Below, piece after piece: positions 8,143 to 17,054 of a DNA stretch of 64,000 nucleotides. This DNA comes from Saprospiraceae bacterium. Its GTDB lineage: Bacteria > Bacteroidota > Bacteroidia > Chitinophagales > Saprospiraceae. Both the position numbers and the translations under genes were made by a program. The stretch is taken from positions 1-64,000 of the forward strand of contig JADKAE010000015.1 in the NCBI GenBank assembly GCA_016715405.1, written 5' to 3'. The stretch's first letter is position 1; every line of letters starts with the position of its first letter. Below the pieces are notes generated by a model. The model saw only the letters and a list, made by a program, of their open reading frames with translations. It was not told the origin of the DNA and ran no database searches.

Positions 8143-9216
8143 ATGACAACCAGCCGCATAATCAGCATAATCGTAATACTCATAGTCGTGGTGGCCGGCG
8201 CCCTGGCCATCAGCTGGAAGCTTAAACAAAACAAAGCTACCATGCAGGCCAACGCCGAGTTGTCGCAACAGCGCAACAGCTTTATCCCCGTGTCGGTAGC
8301 CCCGGTGGAGAAAAAATCGTTTAGCGGCGATTTTGCCGTCAACGGCACCTTCATGCCCTCCAAGCAGGTCATGGTGATCTCCGACGTAAACGGCCGCATT
8401 ACCAGTCTGAAGATTGATGATGGCACTTACGTGCAAAAAGGCCAGGTCATGTTGGTAGTTGATAATAAATATTTCCAAAACGAAATGAAAATCAACCGCC
8501 TGAACCTGCAAAAAGCGGAAAAAGACCTGGCGCGCCTGGCCAATTTGATCAACGACGGCGGTGTGACGCAGCAGCAATACGACGAAGCCAAAACAGGTGT
8601 GGAAAGCCTGAAAATAGGCATCGAGTCGCTGCAAAAGCGCATTGACGACACCTACGTCAAAGCGCCGATTTCGGGCACGATCAACAACATGCGTATCGAA
8701 GATGGTTCTTACCTGGCGCCGGGTACGCCCGTGGCCAACATAGTGAGCATTAATCCGCTGCGACTTGATGTGTTCCTCACCGAAGACCAGGTAGTGACCG
8801 CAAAAAAGGGTCAGCGTGTGAAAGTGACGGCAGATGTGGCCCGTGGCCGCGAATTTAGCGGAGTAATCACGTTTGTCGACGTACAGGCCGACATGACTAA
8901 GCGCTTCCCCGTGCAGATAGAGGTAGCCAATGCAGGCGCCTCGCTTATCAAGGCGGGCATGAACGGCAAAGTCCAGTTCTCGGCTGCCGCTCCGGTAGCT
9001 ACGCTGGCCATCCCGCGCAGCGCCTTCGTAGGCAGCGTACTCGACGGAAAAGTATACGTAGTAGAAAAAAATACCGCCCGCCTTCGCCAGGTGCGCGCCG
9101 GAGAGAGCTACGGCGACTATGTAGAAGTGCTCGAAGGCCTTTCTGCAGGCGAAACCGTGGTGCGCTCGGGCCAGTCGGGGCTGAGCGACGGCGTGGAGGT
9201 GAAGGTGGTGGAGTAG
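8143..9216 (+). CDS. RND efflux periplasmic adaptor (membrane fusion protein)
   Basis: 357 residues. An N-terminal membrane segment (about residues 5-24) anchors the protein in the inner membrane. A split lipoyl domain follows (GRITSLKIDDGTYVQKGQ... and APISGTINNMRIEDGSYLAPG) around a coiled coil of about 65 residues. Next comes the beta-barrel domain (INPLRLDVFLTEDQV...KKGQRVKVTADV) and a C-terminal membrane-proximal domain ending GLSAGETVVRSGQSGLSDG. This is the AcrA/MexA-type adaptor joining the TolC-like channel to the RND pump. It starts 36 bp after the TolC-family gene and is separated from the pump by 134 bp containing short repeats, a larger gap than is usual within such operons. Confidence 0.95.
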   Translation: MTTSRIISIIVILIVVVAGALAISWKLKQNKATMQANAELSQQRNSFIPVSVAPVEKKSFSGDFAVNGTFMPSKQVMVISDVNGRITSLKIDDGTYVQKGQVMLVVDNKYFQNEMKINRLNLQKAEKDLARLANLINDGGVTQQQYDEAKTGVESLKIGIESLQKRIDDTYVKAPISGTINNMRIEDGSYLAPGTPVANIVSINPLRLDVFLTEDQVVTAKKGQRVKVTADVARGREFSGVITFVDVQADMTKRFPVQIEVANAGASLIKAGMNGKVQFSAAAPVATLAIPRSAFVGSVLDGKVYVVEKNTARLRQVRAGESYGDYVEVLEGLSAGETVVRSGQSGLSDGVEVKVVE

Positions 9217-9217
9217 C

Positions 9218-9346
9218 GACTGTACGACTGTACGACTGTAGGACTGTACGACTGTAGGACTGTAGGACTGTATGCCGTCACCAACTGAGAATTTCCGAGG
9301 ACGTCACCAACTGAGAATTTCCCGGGACGTCACCAAAAAATAAAAA
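9218..9346. repeat. 9-bp and 26-bp tandem repeats between adaptor and pump genes
   Basis: The first part (9218-9272) is a run of about six copies of the 9-mer CTGTACGA/CTGTAGGA type. The second is a 26 bp direct repeat starting CGTCACCAACTGAGAATTTC at 9276, 9302 and (shortened) 9328. The last copy ends about 15 bp before the pump start codon, so the ribosome-binding region is partly inside repeat DNA. Confidence 0.85.
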
Positions 9347-9350
9347 TGCC

Positions 9351-12300
9351 ATGATAAAATTATCCATAGATCGCCCATCGATATTGGTGGTTATATTCAC
9401 CGTATTGATGGTGTTGGGATTTTTCAGTTTTCAGCAATTGAGCTACGAGCTGATCCCCAAATTTTCGGCGCCGTTGATCACGGTAGCGACAGTATACCCG
9501 GGCGCCTCACCGGCGGAGGTAGAAAACTCCGTAACCCGGAAAATCGAAGACGTATTGTCGTCGTTGGAAAACATCCGCGACATCCAGTCGACTTCATTGG
9601 AGAGCTATTCGGTCATCCTGGTCAACTTTGAAGACGGGGTAAACGTCGACTTGTTGTTGCAGGATGCCCAGCGCAAGCTCAACCAGATACAGAACGACCT
9701 GCCCGACGACGCGCAGACGCCGTTGATATCCAAATTTTCGAGCGACGAAATTCCCATCATGAATATCGGGGCCACCTCTACCCTACCGGCCACGCAGTTT
9801 TACGACATGATGAAAGACCGGGTCAAGCCGGGATTGTCGAAGATCAAGGGTGTGGGGCAGATCAACCTGATTGGGGGCCAGGAGCGAGAGATACGCGTCA
9901 ACGTGCGCAAAGACAAACTCGAACAGCTCAACCTTTCCGTATTTCAAGTCCTGCAGGCCATACAGCAGGCCAACCTCGACTTCCCCACCGGCAAGCTCAA
10001 AAACAACGACACCCAGGTGCTCATCCGTCTGGCGGGTAAATTCACCTCGCTCGAAGATTTGCGCGAAGTAGTCGTATCGGCCAATATGAGCGGGGCGCCG
10101 GTACACTTGCACGAAGTGGCTGAAATTGTGGATACGGAAAAAGAAATTACCGACATCAACCGCGTAGACGGGGTGAGTTCGATTGGTATGTTTGTACAAA
10201 AACAATCGGATGCCAACGCGGTAGACGTTACCGAGACTGTAAAAGAAGAGCTTACCAAACTGGAACAGCAATACAAAGCCGATGGACTCCAGTTTTCGAT
10301 TGCCAACAATACATCCGATTTTACCATTGAGGCCGTCGATGCGGTACAGCACGACATCTTCCTGGCCATCTTGTTGGTGGCGGCGGTCATGTTATTGTTT
10401 TTGCACAGTCTTCGCAACGCCGGCATCGTACTCATATCCATTCCGGTGTCGTTGGTTACCACCTTCATCGGCATGTACGTTTTCGGGTTCACCTTCAACC
10501 TCATGACCTTGCTGGCCATGTCGCTGGTGATCGGTATCCTTGTAGACGACTCCATCGTGGTATTGGAAAATATATACCGGCACCTGGAGATGGGCAAGCC
10601 GAGCCGGAAGGCTGCCCTCGACGGCAGCAAAGAAATCTTCCTGGCGGCCTTATCGATCACCCTTGTAATCGTGGTCGTGTTTTTCCCGCTGGCCCTCACC
10701 TCCGGCATTGTGGGCAACATCATGCGGCAGTTTTCGCTGGTAGTAGTGATGTCTACCCTGCTCAGCTTGTTGATATCGTACACCATTACGCCGGCGTTGG
10801 CGGCTCGTTTTTCGCGAAAAGAGCACTTCGACAACAGCACTTTCAGCGGCATCATTTTCGGCAGCTTTGAGCGTGGGCTTAGCAGGTTGACCGAGGGGTA
10901 TGTAAGCATTCTGCGTTGGTCGTTGAACCACAAAGCGATCATATTGCTGGGGACCTTCGTCTTATTTTTCAGCTCTTTTCAGTTGGTTACCAAAGGATTC
11001 ATCGGCACGGAATTCATCACCAACGGCGACCGGGGCGAATTCATCATCCAGGTCGAATTGCCCAAAGACGCCACCATACAGCAGACCAACCAGGTGACGC
11101 AAAAAATAGAAGCGTTCCTATTTGACAAAGAAGAAGTGACTGGCTTGTTCACCTCGGTAGGCGCCAAGTCGGGATTTGCCTCGGCGCAGCGCAGTCCCTA
11201 CATTGCCGAAATCAACGTCAAATTAGTACCCAAAGAGCAACGATCGGTATCCACTGCGTTGTATGCCCTTCAAACCAAAAACGCGCTCACGGGGATACTT
11301 CCGGGCGTAGAAGTCACCTCCAGCGAAGTGGCCTTTTTTGGCGGCGCCAACGACGCGCCCATCCAGATCATATTCAGCAGTGCCGACATCGAACAATCGA
11401 AGGCGTATGCCGATAAAGTGCTGAATAAGCTAAAAAACATCAAAGGCACCCTGGAGCCTGAGTGGTCGCTGGAAGAGGGCAACCCCGAAGTGCGCGTGCA
11501 GGTAGACCGTGCGCGCCTGTCGGAGCTGGGCCTCACGATGGCCATGGTGGGGGGGACTTTGCAGACTGCCTTCAGCGGCAACACCGACGCCAAATACAAA
11601 GACGGCAACAACGAATACGACATCAACATCGTACTCGACGAATTTGACCGCCGCGATGCGGAGGATATTGCAGAATTGACCGTAATGAATCCCCGCGGTC
11701 AGCTCATAAAGCTCAGCCAGGTGGCTGATATCAACCCTACCACCGGAGCTGCGCGCCTGGAGCGCAACGACCGCATTCCCTCCGTAAAAGTACTGTCGAA
11801 AGTACTGGGTGTGCCTTCGGGCACCATCGGCGAGGAGATCACCACCTGGATCGAGCAAAATCCACCCCCATCGGGTGTCACCATCAAATACGACGGCGAC
11901 CTGCGCAACCAGGCGGAGTCGTTTTCGAGTCTGGGACTGGCCTTTGGCGTCTATCCTGTTTGTATACCTCATCATGGTGGCCTTATACGACTCGTACATC
12001 TATCCGCTGGTGGTAATGTTCTCGTTGCCTGTGGCACTGGTAGGCGCCTTGCTGGCGCTGGCGCTGGCTATGCAAACGCTGAACATCTTCACCATCCTGG
12101 GTATCATCATGCTCATAGGGTTGGTGGCCAAAAACGCCATCTTATTGGTCGACTTCGCGATACAGTCGAAAGAAGAAGGCCACGATACCTATAATGCGCT
12201 CATCGAAGCGGGGCGTGCCCGTTTGCGGCCCATCCTCATGACCACCCTGGCATTGGTGATCGGTATGATTCCCATCGCTATTGCCAAAGGCGCCGGTTCG

Positions 12301-12537
12301 GAATGGAAAAACGGCCTGGCCTGGGTACTCATTGGAGGCCTTACCAGTTCGATGTTCCTTACCCTGGTAGTGGTGCCTGTCGTTTATATATTCGCCGACA
12401 AAATCAAGGAGTTTTTTGCACGTCTTGGCGGAAGAAAGGCAAGCCGGAGTTGGCGGCGGAGTGAGTTGGGACTTTGGGATTCGACTGTGACTGTACGACT
12501 TTACGACTTTATGACTTTAAGTAAGTGTTTCTTATAG
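9351..12537 (+). CDS. RND efflux pump permease, HAE1-like (single frameshift at ~11947)
   Basis: Two overlapping frames together give about 1,060 residues, the normal RND permease length. The first frame holds TM1 (ILVVIFTVLMVLGFF), the first porter domain and TM2-TM6, including the proton-relay pair in GILVDDSIVVLENIYRHL (aspartates near residues 398-399), then TM7 and most of the second porter domain. The frame is lost in GLAFG at about 11947; removing one base (or adding two) there continues as SILFVYLIMVALYDSYIYP with TM8-TM12 in the second frame. The last 20 or so residues run into a 9-mer repeat/terminator, so the true C-terminus may be shorter. It pumps substrates from periplasm or inner membrane to the TolC-like duct using the proton gradient. 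The break looks like a sequencing indel, since both sides are well conserved. Confidence 0.92.
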
Positions 12538-12562
12538 TCGTACAGTCGTACAGTTTTTTTTT
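12489..12562 (+). terminator. Rho-independent terminator of the efflux operon
   Basis: GACTGTACGACT (12489-12500) pairs perfectly with AGTCGTACAGTC (12536-12547), with further repeats of the same 9-mer in both arms, followed by nine T residues (12554-12562). The stem is built from the same GTACGACT motif found between the adaptor and pump genes. Confidence 0.65.
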
Positions 12563-12634
12563 GTTTTATGAAACATTTCCTGTATATCAACGTATGCTAC
12601 AAACGTATTGAATAACAGGAAAAGCTTCAGTCTC

Positions 12635-13969
12635 ATGAAAAAAATGTACCTAGTATTTGCGGGTATTGTACTATTTGTATTTGCCTGCACCCACGACTCA
12701 TACTCCCCGTTAGACGTAGAATTGCTCAATCTCTTAGGTGACAGTGAGCGATACATCTTACCCAAAAGCGACGACTACGCGAATTTGCCCAACCAGGATC
12801 CGAAAAACCCGGTCACTGCAGCTAAAGTGTCATTGGGGAAAATGTTATTTTTTGAAACGGGTATTGGGTTGGAGCCGACCTATGCGGAATCCAAATCGGC
12901 ATATTCGTGCAGCAGTTGTCACATTCCCGAAAGGAACTTTACTGCCGGGCGCTTCCAGGGTATTGCCGACGGGGCGATCGGGTTTGGTTTTAGTGGGGAG
13001 GGGCGGTTTAAAAACCCGCACTATCAGGGCGACGAAGTAGATGCACAGGGCGCCCGGCCGCTGCCCTCGATAAATTTGGCTTATGTGACCAATGCCTTGT
13101 GGGCGGGTACGTTTGGTTCCTTCAACGTGAACCTCGGCACAGAATCAGCCTGGCATCAGGATACGCTGGTGGAGATCAATTTCAAAGGATTGATGGGGTT
13201 AGAGGCCAACAACGAGCGGGCATTGATCGTACACCGGCAGGTGGTCAACAAAGCCGTCGCGGATTCGCTGGGTTATACGGCCATGTTTGACGAAGCATTT
13301 CCTGAAATTCCGGTTTCGGAGCGTTATACACTCAAGACTGCCGCTTTTGCCATAGCCGCTTATTTTCGCACTATTCTGACCAATCAGGCGCCTTTCCAGG
13401 GTTGGCTCAAGGGCGACCGGGATGCGATGACCGATCAGCAGAAAAGAGGCGCCATGTTATTTTTCGGCAAAGCGGGATGCAACAGGTGCCACAACAGTCC
13501 TTCGCTCAACAGCAGTCCGCACCAGTTTTTTGCGCTGGGCGTCAATAATTTATACCAGGAACACGGGCCTCAGGTGTTCCGCACGGGGGCCGAAGACAAG
13601 CGCAATATGGGCCGTGGCGGTTTTACCGGCAGGCCGGAAGACATGCACAAATTCAAGGTGCCGCAGTTGTACAACATGAAAGGCATTGGATTTTACTTCC
13701 ATGGCGCCAGCAAAACTTCGCTGCGGGAAGTAGTGGAATATTTCAATAACGGTATACCTGAAAATCCGGACGTACCTGCCGGGCAGATCACTCCCCTATT
13801 TACGACGCCGTTGGGATTGACCGAAAAAGAGATTGACGATCTGGTAGAATTTCTGGAAAACGGCTTGTACGATCCCAACCTGAAGCGGTTTGCTCCCGAC
13901 CGTACTATGTCGGGCAATTGTTTCCCAAATAACGACCCGCTGTCTAGGATGGATATGGGATGTAATTGA
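12635..13969 (+). CDS. Di-haem cytochrome c peroxidase / MauG family lipoprotein
   Basis: About 444 residues from the ATG at 12635; a TTG nine codons upstream is a less likely start. A lipoprotein signal peptide ends in LFVFAC (Cys about 18), so the protein is probably lipid-anchored in the periplasm or at the outer membrane. Two haem c motifs are visible: CSSCH (about 92-96) and CNRCH (about 282-286), spaced as in bacterial di-haem peroxidases. Other family features are LGKMLFFETGIG near the N-terminus, ARPLPSINLAYV and LVEFLENGLYDP at the end. The family reduces hydrogen peroxide or carries out related oxidations using electrons from small cytochromes. It is transcribed alone, and ends at a long inverted repeat shared with the convergent blaR-like gene. 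The exact substrate is unknown. Confidence 0.92.
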   Translation: MKKMYLVFAGIVLFVFACTHDSYSPLDVELLNLLGDSERYILPKSDDYANLPNQDPKNPVTAAKVSLGKMLFFETGIGLEPTYAESKSAYSCSSCHIPERNFTAGRFQGIADGAIGFGFSGEGRFKNPHYQGDEVDAQGARPLPSINLAYVTNALWAGTFGSFNVNLGTESAWHQDTLVEINFKGLMGLEANNERALIVHRQVVNKAVADSLGYTAMFDEAFPEIPVSERYTLKTAAFAIAAYFRTILTNQAPFQGWLKGDRDAMTDQQKRGAMLFFGKAGCNRCHNSPSLNSSPHQFFALGVNNLYQEHGPQVFRTGAEDKRNMGRGGFTGRPEDMHKFKVPQLYNMKGIGFYFHGASKTSLREVVEYFNNGIPENPDVPAGQITPLFTTPLGLTEKEIDDLVEFLENGLYDPNLKRFAPDRTMSGNCFPNNDPLSRMDMGCN

Positions 13970-13981
13970 GTGAATACATCC

Positions 13982-14050
13982 TGTGAACTGTGAAGAGTGA
14001 ACTGTGAACTGCACATTGATCTGTTCACAGTTCACTGTTCATAGTTCACT
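13982..14050. terminator. Bidirectional terminator-like 28-bp stem between convergent genes
   Basis: The arms 13982-14009 and 14023-14050 pair over 28 bp with four mismatches around a 13-nt loop. Each arm is itself a tandem of the GTGAACT motif. It sits between the peroxidase gene and the convergent blaR-like gene, overlapping the latter's stop codon. There is no strong T-run on either side. Confidence 0.55.
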
Positions 14051-15627
14051 CAATAATGCGGAATACCAGGGCATTAAGCGGTCTTTCGCCGCCGGGGCAT
14101 TTGGCCCGGATATTTTCAAAATAATAAAAATCGCCGGGGGCTGCCGTTTCGATCAATTGTTTGGCTCTTTCGTTTACTTCCCCTTCTCGCACGAATACTT
14201 CGATAGCGTCTTCTTTGGGGCGTACCCAGACGAGGCTAAAAGATGCGATTTGGCAAGACATACCTTCATAATCGGAGGTAAGCGCCACGCTCAGGTTTGC
14301 CCTTTTTTTGAATTCTTCGGCCGTAATGGCGCCGCTGGTGAGGTCATTGTAGACTGCCATCGGATCGGGGATTCGTTTTACGCGAAATTGCAGTTGCTTG
14401 ACGGGTTGATTATTGGCTTCCACGCTAATGGTGGCCGTACCCGGTTGGCGGGCAAGGGCCACATAGTTTCCATTGCCTTTGTCGATCAAAGTGAGTTCGT
14501 TGCTTTGCAGCCGGATATTTTCGCTGGGCACGCCGGCGACGGCGACTGTGAGCGGATTATCGACGCCAATGTAGAGTACGTTCATTTTATCGGCGGCTAC
14601 GCTAACAGCGGGCGTTTGAGCCTGAAGGAACCCGGCGTACAATACGGCGGCCAGCAGGGCAAACGAAGTTACTACGGGAATGAGGTGGAAGCGATCGGCA
14701 TGATCAGCTACCGGCGGCGTCAGCAACCGGCGGATACGCTGGCTGAAATGACTTGAGTGGGAAGTGGCATTCATGGCTAAAGCAAGATTTTTTTTATTAA
14801 AAATAGCAATCAAACTCTCTGCATAAATAATAGGATCGGCGCCTCCTGAAAGGGCGAGGTCGTCGCAGCACTCCTCGCGCAACTCGCGAATACGGGCGGA
14901 AAGCCAGTGTACGGCAGGATGAAAACAGCAAAATGGTTATTGCCGACAATAGTATATTGACCATAAAATCGCGCCGGTAAACGTGGGCCAATTCGTGCAA
15001 TAGCAGAGCTTCCAGCTGGTCGGGTGGGAAGTTGGCCAGCCACCCTGCCGGAATCAATACTACCGGTTTGAAGTATCCAAAAGTGACCGGCCCTTTTACA
15101 ACGGCCGATTCGAGTAATTGTACGGCCCGGTTGATGCCCATTCCCTTTTTCAAGGCTTCGAAGCGAATTTGCCAGTGCGCATCAGGCATTTGTGCGCCCT
15201 CTACACGCAAATATTGCAGAAATAAGTACCCCCCAAAAGCCCGTAGTGCCAGCAGGGTCACTCCCAGCAGCCAGCCTATTGTGAGCCAGTGTAAATGGGC
15301 ATTCAGCCAACCCGATAACGAAGCGGGCGTACTTGCGCTTTCCGTATCCGGCCCTGGCAGTTGCACAGTGGCTGCTTGTTCAGCAACCAGACTACCCTCC
15401 TGCGCTAAATCAAAAGCCCACCAAAGGCGGATAAAGGTATAACCCGTGACAAAGAGACACAACACCAAAAAAAACACCATACCGGCATAACGTTTACCGG
15501 GGTTTAGTGTAGTGGAAAGGCGGTACCACAACCAGGCTATGCCCCCTATAAGGGTGAGTTGCCATAAAGCGTGCAGCAAAGTCCAGCCCATAGCCTGCAC
15601 CCACTCGACAGATGACAGATTATTCAT
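14046..15627 (-). CDS. BlaR1/MecR1-type M56 metallopeptidase sensor with GldM-like C-terminal domain (frameshift)
   Basis: About 527 residues in two frames. The N-terminal part has several membrane helices (about 10-35, 48-72, 112-138) and the zinc protease motif HELAH (211-215) followed by VYRRDF. The frame breaks at the four-A run 14932-14935; correcting one base restores LFHPAVHWLSARIRELREECCDD, the conserved BlaR1 continuation. A further membrane segment (FALLAAVLYAGFLQAQ) leads to an extracytoplasmic domain with DKMNVLYIGVDNPLTVAV and FRVKRIPDP, which strongly resembles the C-terminal domain of the gliding/T9SS protein GldM. BlaR1-family proteins sense a signal outside the membrane and activate cytoplasmic proteolysis that inactivates BlaI. 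The start overlaps the blaI stop by 8 bp, implying translational coupling. The sensed signal is unknown and need not be a beta-lactam. Confidence 0.88.
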
Positions 15628-16011
15628 TGTTGTGCTGTTTTTTCTTCTCCTGAATGAATTTTTCCAGCGCTTCGATTTCTTCGGGTTTGGGTTTGCCCTG
15701 TCCGATGGCGTGCATCAGTAAATCGATAGCCGAGCCGTTGAAAACCTTTTCGAGCAAGTGGCTAAAAGCCGTTTGCCTTACTTGGGGGCTTTGATTTCCG
15801 TCGTGTAATAATGGGTTTTGCCCGATTCGGTGCGGAGCAACATACCTTTTTCGTACATGCGCTGCATTTGCTTGAGCGTAGTCGTGTAGCCCACTTCTTT
15901 TTGGGCACTCAACTGATCGTGTACAAATCGCACGGTGGCGGGTTCGTGGTCCCACAGCACTTGCAGGATTTCGATTTCGGCATCGGAGGGTTGCCAGGCT
16001 GTTTCTTCCAT
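15620..16011 (-). CDS. BlaI/MecI-family transcriptional repressor (frameshift near C-terminus)
   Basis: About 130 residues from the ATG at 16011 (MEETAWQPSDAEIEILQVLW). An upstream TTG at 16035 is in frame but lies inside the operator. The N-terminal winged helix (residues about 5-75, with PATVRFVHDQL and GYTTTLKQMQRMYEKGML) binds DNA as a dimer. The frame breaks at the five-C run (plus strand 15784-15788); adding one base restores APQVRQTAFSHLLEKVFNGSA and the C-terminal dimerisation region ending KKQHNNE. BlaI-type repressors are inactivated after the partner BlaR1 is triggered. The gene is followed by the blaR-like gene with an 8 bp overlap and preceded by two matching operators, so autoregulation is expected. 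Confidence 0.92.
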
Positions 16012-16016
16012 ATAAT

Positions 16017-16063
16017 TACGACATTTGTCGTACAAATATATACGACATTTGTCGTAATGTCAA
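16017..16063 (-). promoter_or_regulatory. blaI-blaR promoter with two identical BlaI-type operators
   Basis: TACGACATTTGTCGTA occurs twice, at 16017-16032 and 16041-16056; each has perfect 7 bp arms around TT. On the minus strand TATATTTG (16040-16033) fills the 8 bp between them and matches TAnnTTTG. TTG (16063-16061) lies exactly 20 bp upstream, so one operator occupies the whole spacer and the other covers the start site just before the ATG at 16011. Dimeric BlaI at either site would block the promoter. Confidence 0.88.
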
Positions 16064-16065
16064 CA

Positions 16066-16112
16066 GTAGAGACGCAAAATTTTGCGTTCTACGCAAAATT
16101 TTGCGTCTCTAC
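16066..16112. repeat. Perfect 22-bp inverted repeat (3-nt loop)
   Basis: Arms 16066-16087 and 16091-16112 are exact reverse complements around TCT, and each arm contains the palindrome CGCAAAATTTTGCG. It spans the stop codon of the J-domain-like gene and abuts the blaI promoter, so it may end that transcript. GTAGAGACG...CGTCTCTAC elements of this shape are common dispersed repeats in bacteria. Confidence 0.85.
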
Positions 16113-16758
16113 ACGGCGGGGGGCAGCAAAGAAACGCGTTTGATAGCCGTGAGCATTTCGGAAAAAGTGGGATTTATTTTTTTGCCTTCGATGAGGAGGT
16201 AGGTAGCGCGGCCCTCAATTTTGTCAAAAAGCCAGCGGGTAATTTCGTCAATATTCTCATTTACGCCGAAAGTGATATAAAGGCGGACTGATTCGCGGAA
16301 GCCGATACTGAGTCCGGCGTGGTCTTCATCAATAATAATAGAGGCTTGTGAATCGGGTATCTTAAATTTCTCGCCAAATTTCAGCCAGCGGTAATAGGCG
16401 CCGAATAGGTGGTATTTGAGGTCTTTATCGCTGGTAATAATTTCAATTTTCATTTTATCAAAAGCGAAGCGGGCGTCATTGCGGTGCACCACATCGTCGC
16501 CGGGATGGGCGGAGGGATGGGCTTTGCCATTAAAATACTGTTCTATTTTTTCAGCCAGTCGTTCAATGGTCTGAAATTTTCGGTCATCACCTCGCGCACG
16601 GTGGGGTCTTCAAATTTTTCGAACGCGTCGGGGTGAAACTTGGCGCGCAATTGGCGAAGGATTTGTCTGAAAGTTTCCGGGGTTAAATCTTCCAGTGGGA
16701 GGCCGAAATATTTTTGGATTTCCTCTTTTTCCTGAGGGCTTATTGCGGTAGCGATCAT
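16109..16758 (-). CDS. Small J-domain-like protein of unknown function (frameshift)
   Basis: Two frames joined at the six-T run 16546-16551 give about 217 residues: adding one base turns NDWLKK-stop into NDWLKKIEQYFNGKAHPS. Residues about 27-65 (ETFRQILRQLRAKFHPDAF) carry the HPD tripeptide (42-44) of J domains, which stimulate the ATPase of Hsp70 (DnaK); the flanking helices are short. The C-terminal half (IEIITSDKDLKYHLFGAYYRWLKF... to RVSLLPPAV) is not recognised. The start chosen is the ATG at 16758; longer in-frame upstream sequence contains no convincing signal. No DnaK gene is nearby, so a co-chaperone role is only an inference. Confidence 0.62.
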
Positions 16759-17000
16759 AGTCAATCCTTTGTTTTGCTGTTTAGCAATAGTTAATAAACA
16801 TCGCCTTCGGGAAAAACGTTGAACGCAAAAAAAAGTGGGCCAAAGCCGCGAGCGCGGCTTCGACCCCCTCATCACATGAAACAAATTTACATCATGCTAT
16901 GGGGAAAGCTTCCCCAAGCGTATCATTTGTATTACTGGGTTGTGTGTATGGGTAGAGTTGAAGGGTAAAAAAGCTGCCGCGAGGGTAAAAAGGCGGGCAG
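16759..17000. other. Gene-free gap with two short palindromes
   Basis: AAGCCGCG / CGCGGCTT (16843-16860) and GGGGAAAGCTTCCCC (16901-16915) are the only structures seen. No promoter for the J-domain-like gene could be assigned with confidence. Confidence 0.5.
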
Positions 17001-17046
17001 AAAAAAAAATTCGTGAGCCACGATAATAATACCGTGGCCCACGAAT
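17001..17046 (-). terminator. Rho-independent terminator of the giant gene
   Basis: On the minus strand the stop codon at 17057-17055 is followed by a 14 bp stem (17046-17033 with 17022-17009, one mismatch) and then a run of nine T (17009-17001). Position and shape are classical. Confidence 0.85.
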
Positions 17047-17054
17047 AGCATTTA

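Noticed and set aside
9351..12537. Two separate genes for half-size RND proteins
   Set aside because: The halves join inside TM8 with one base removed, and the second half has no start site or signal of its own.
14046..16011. Calling blaR/blaI a beta-lactam resistance locus
   Set aside because: No beta-lactamase or penicillin-binding protein gene is adjacent, and the sensor domain looks GldM-like rather than penicillin-binding.
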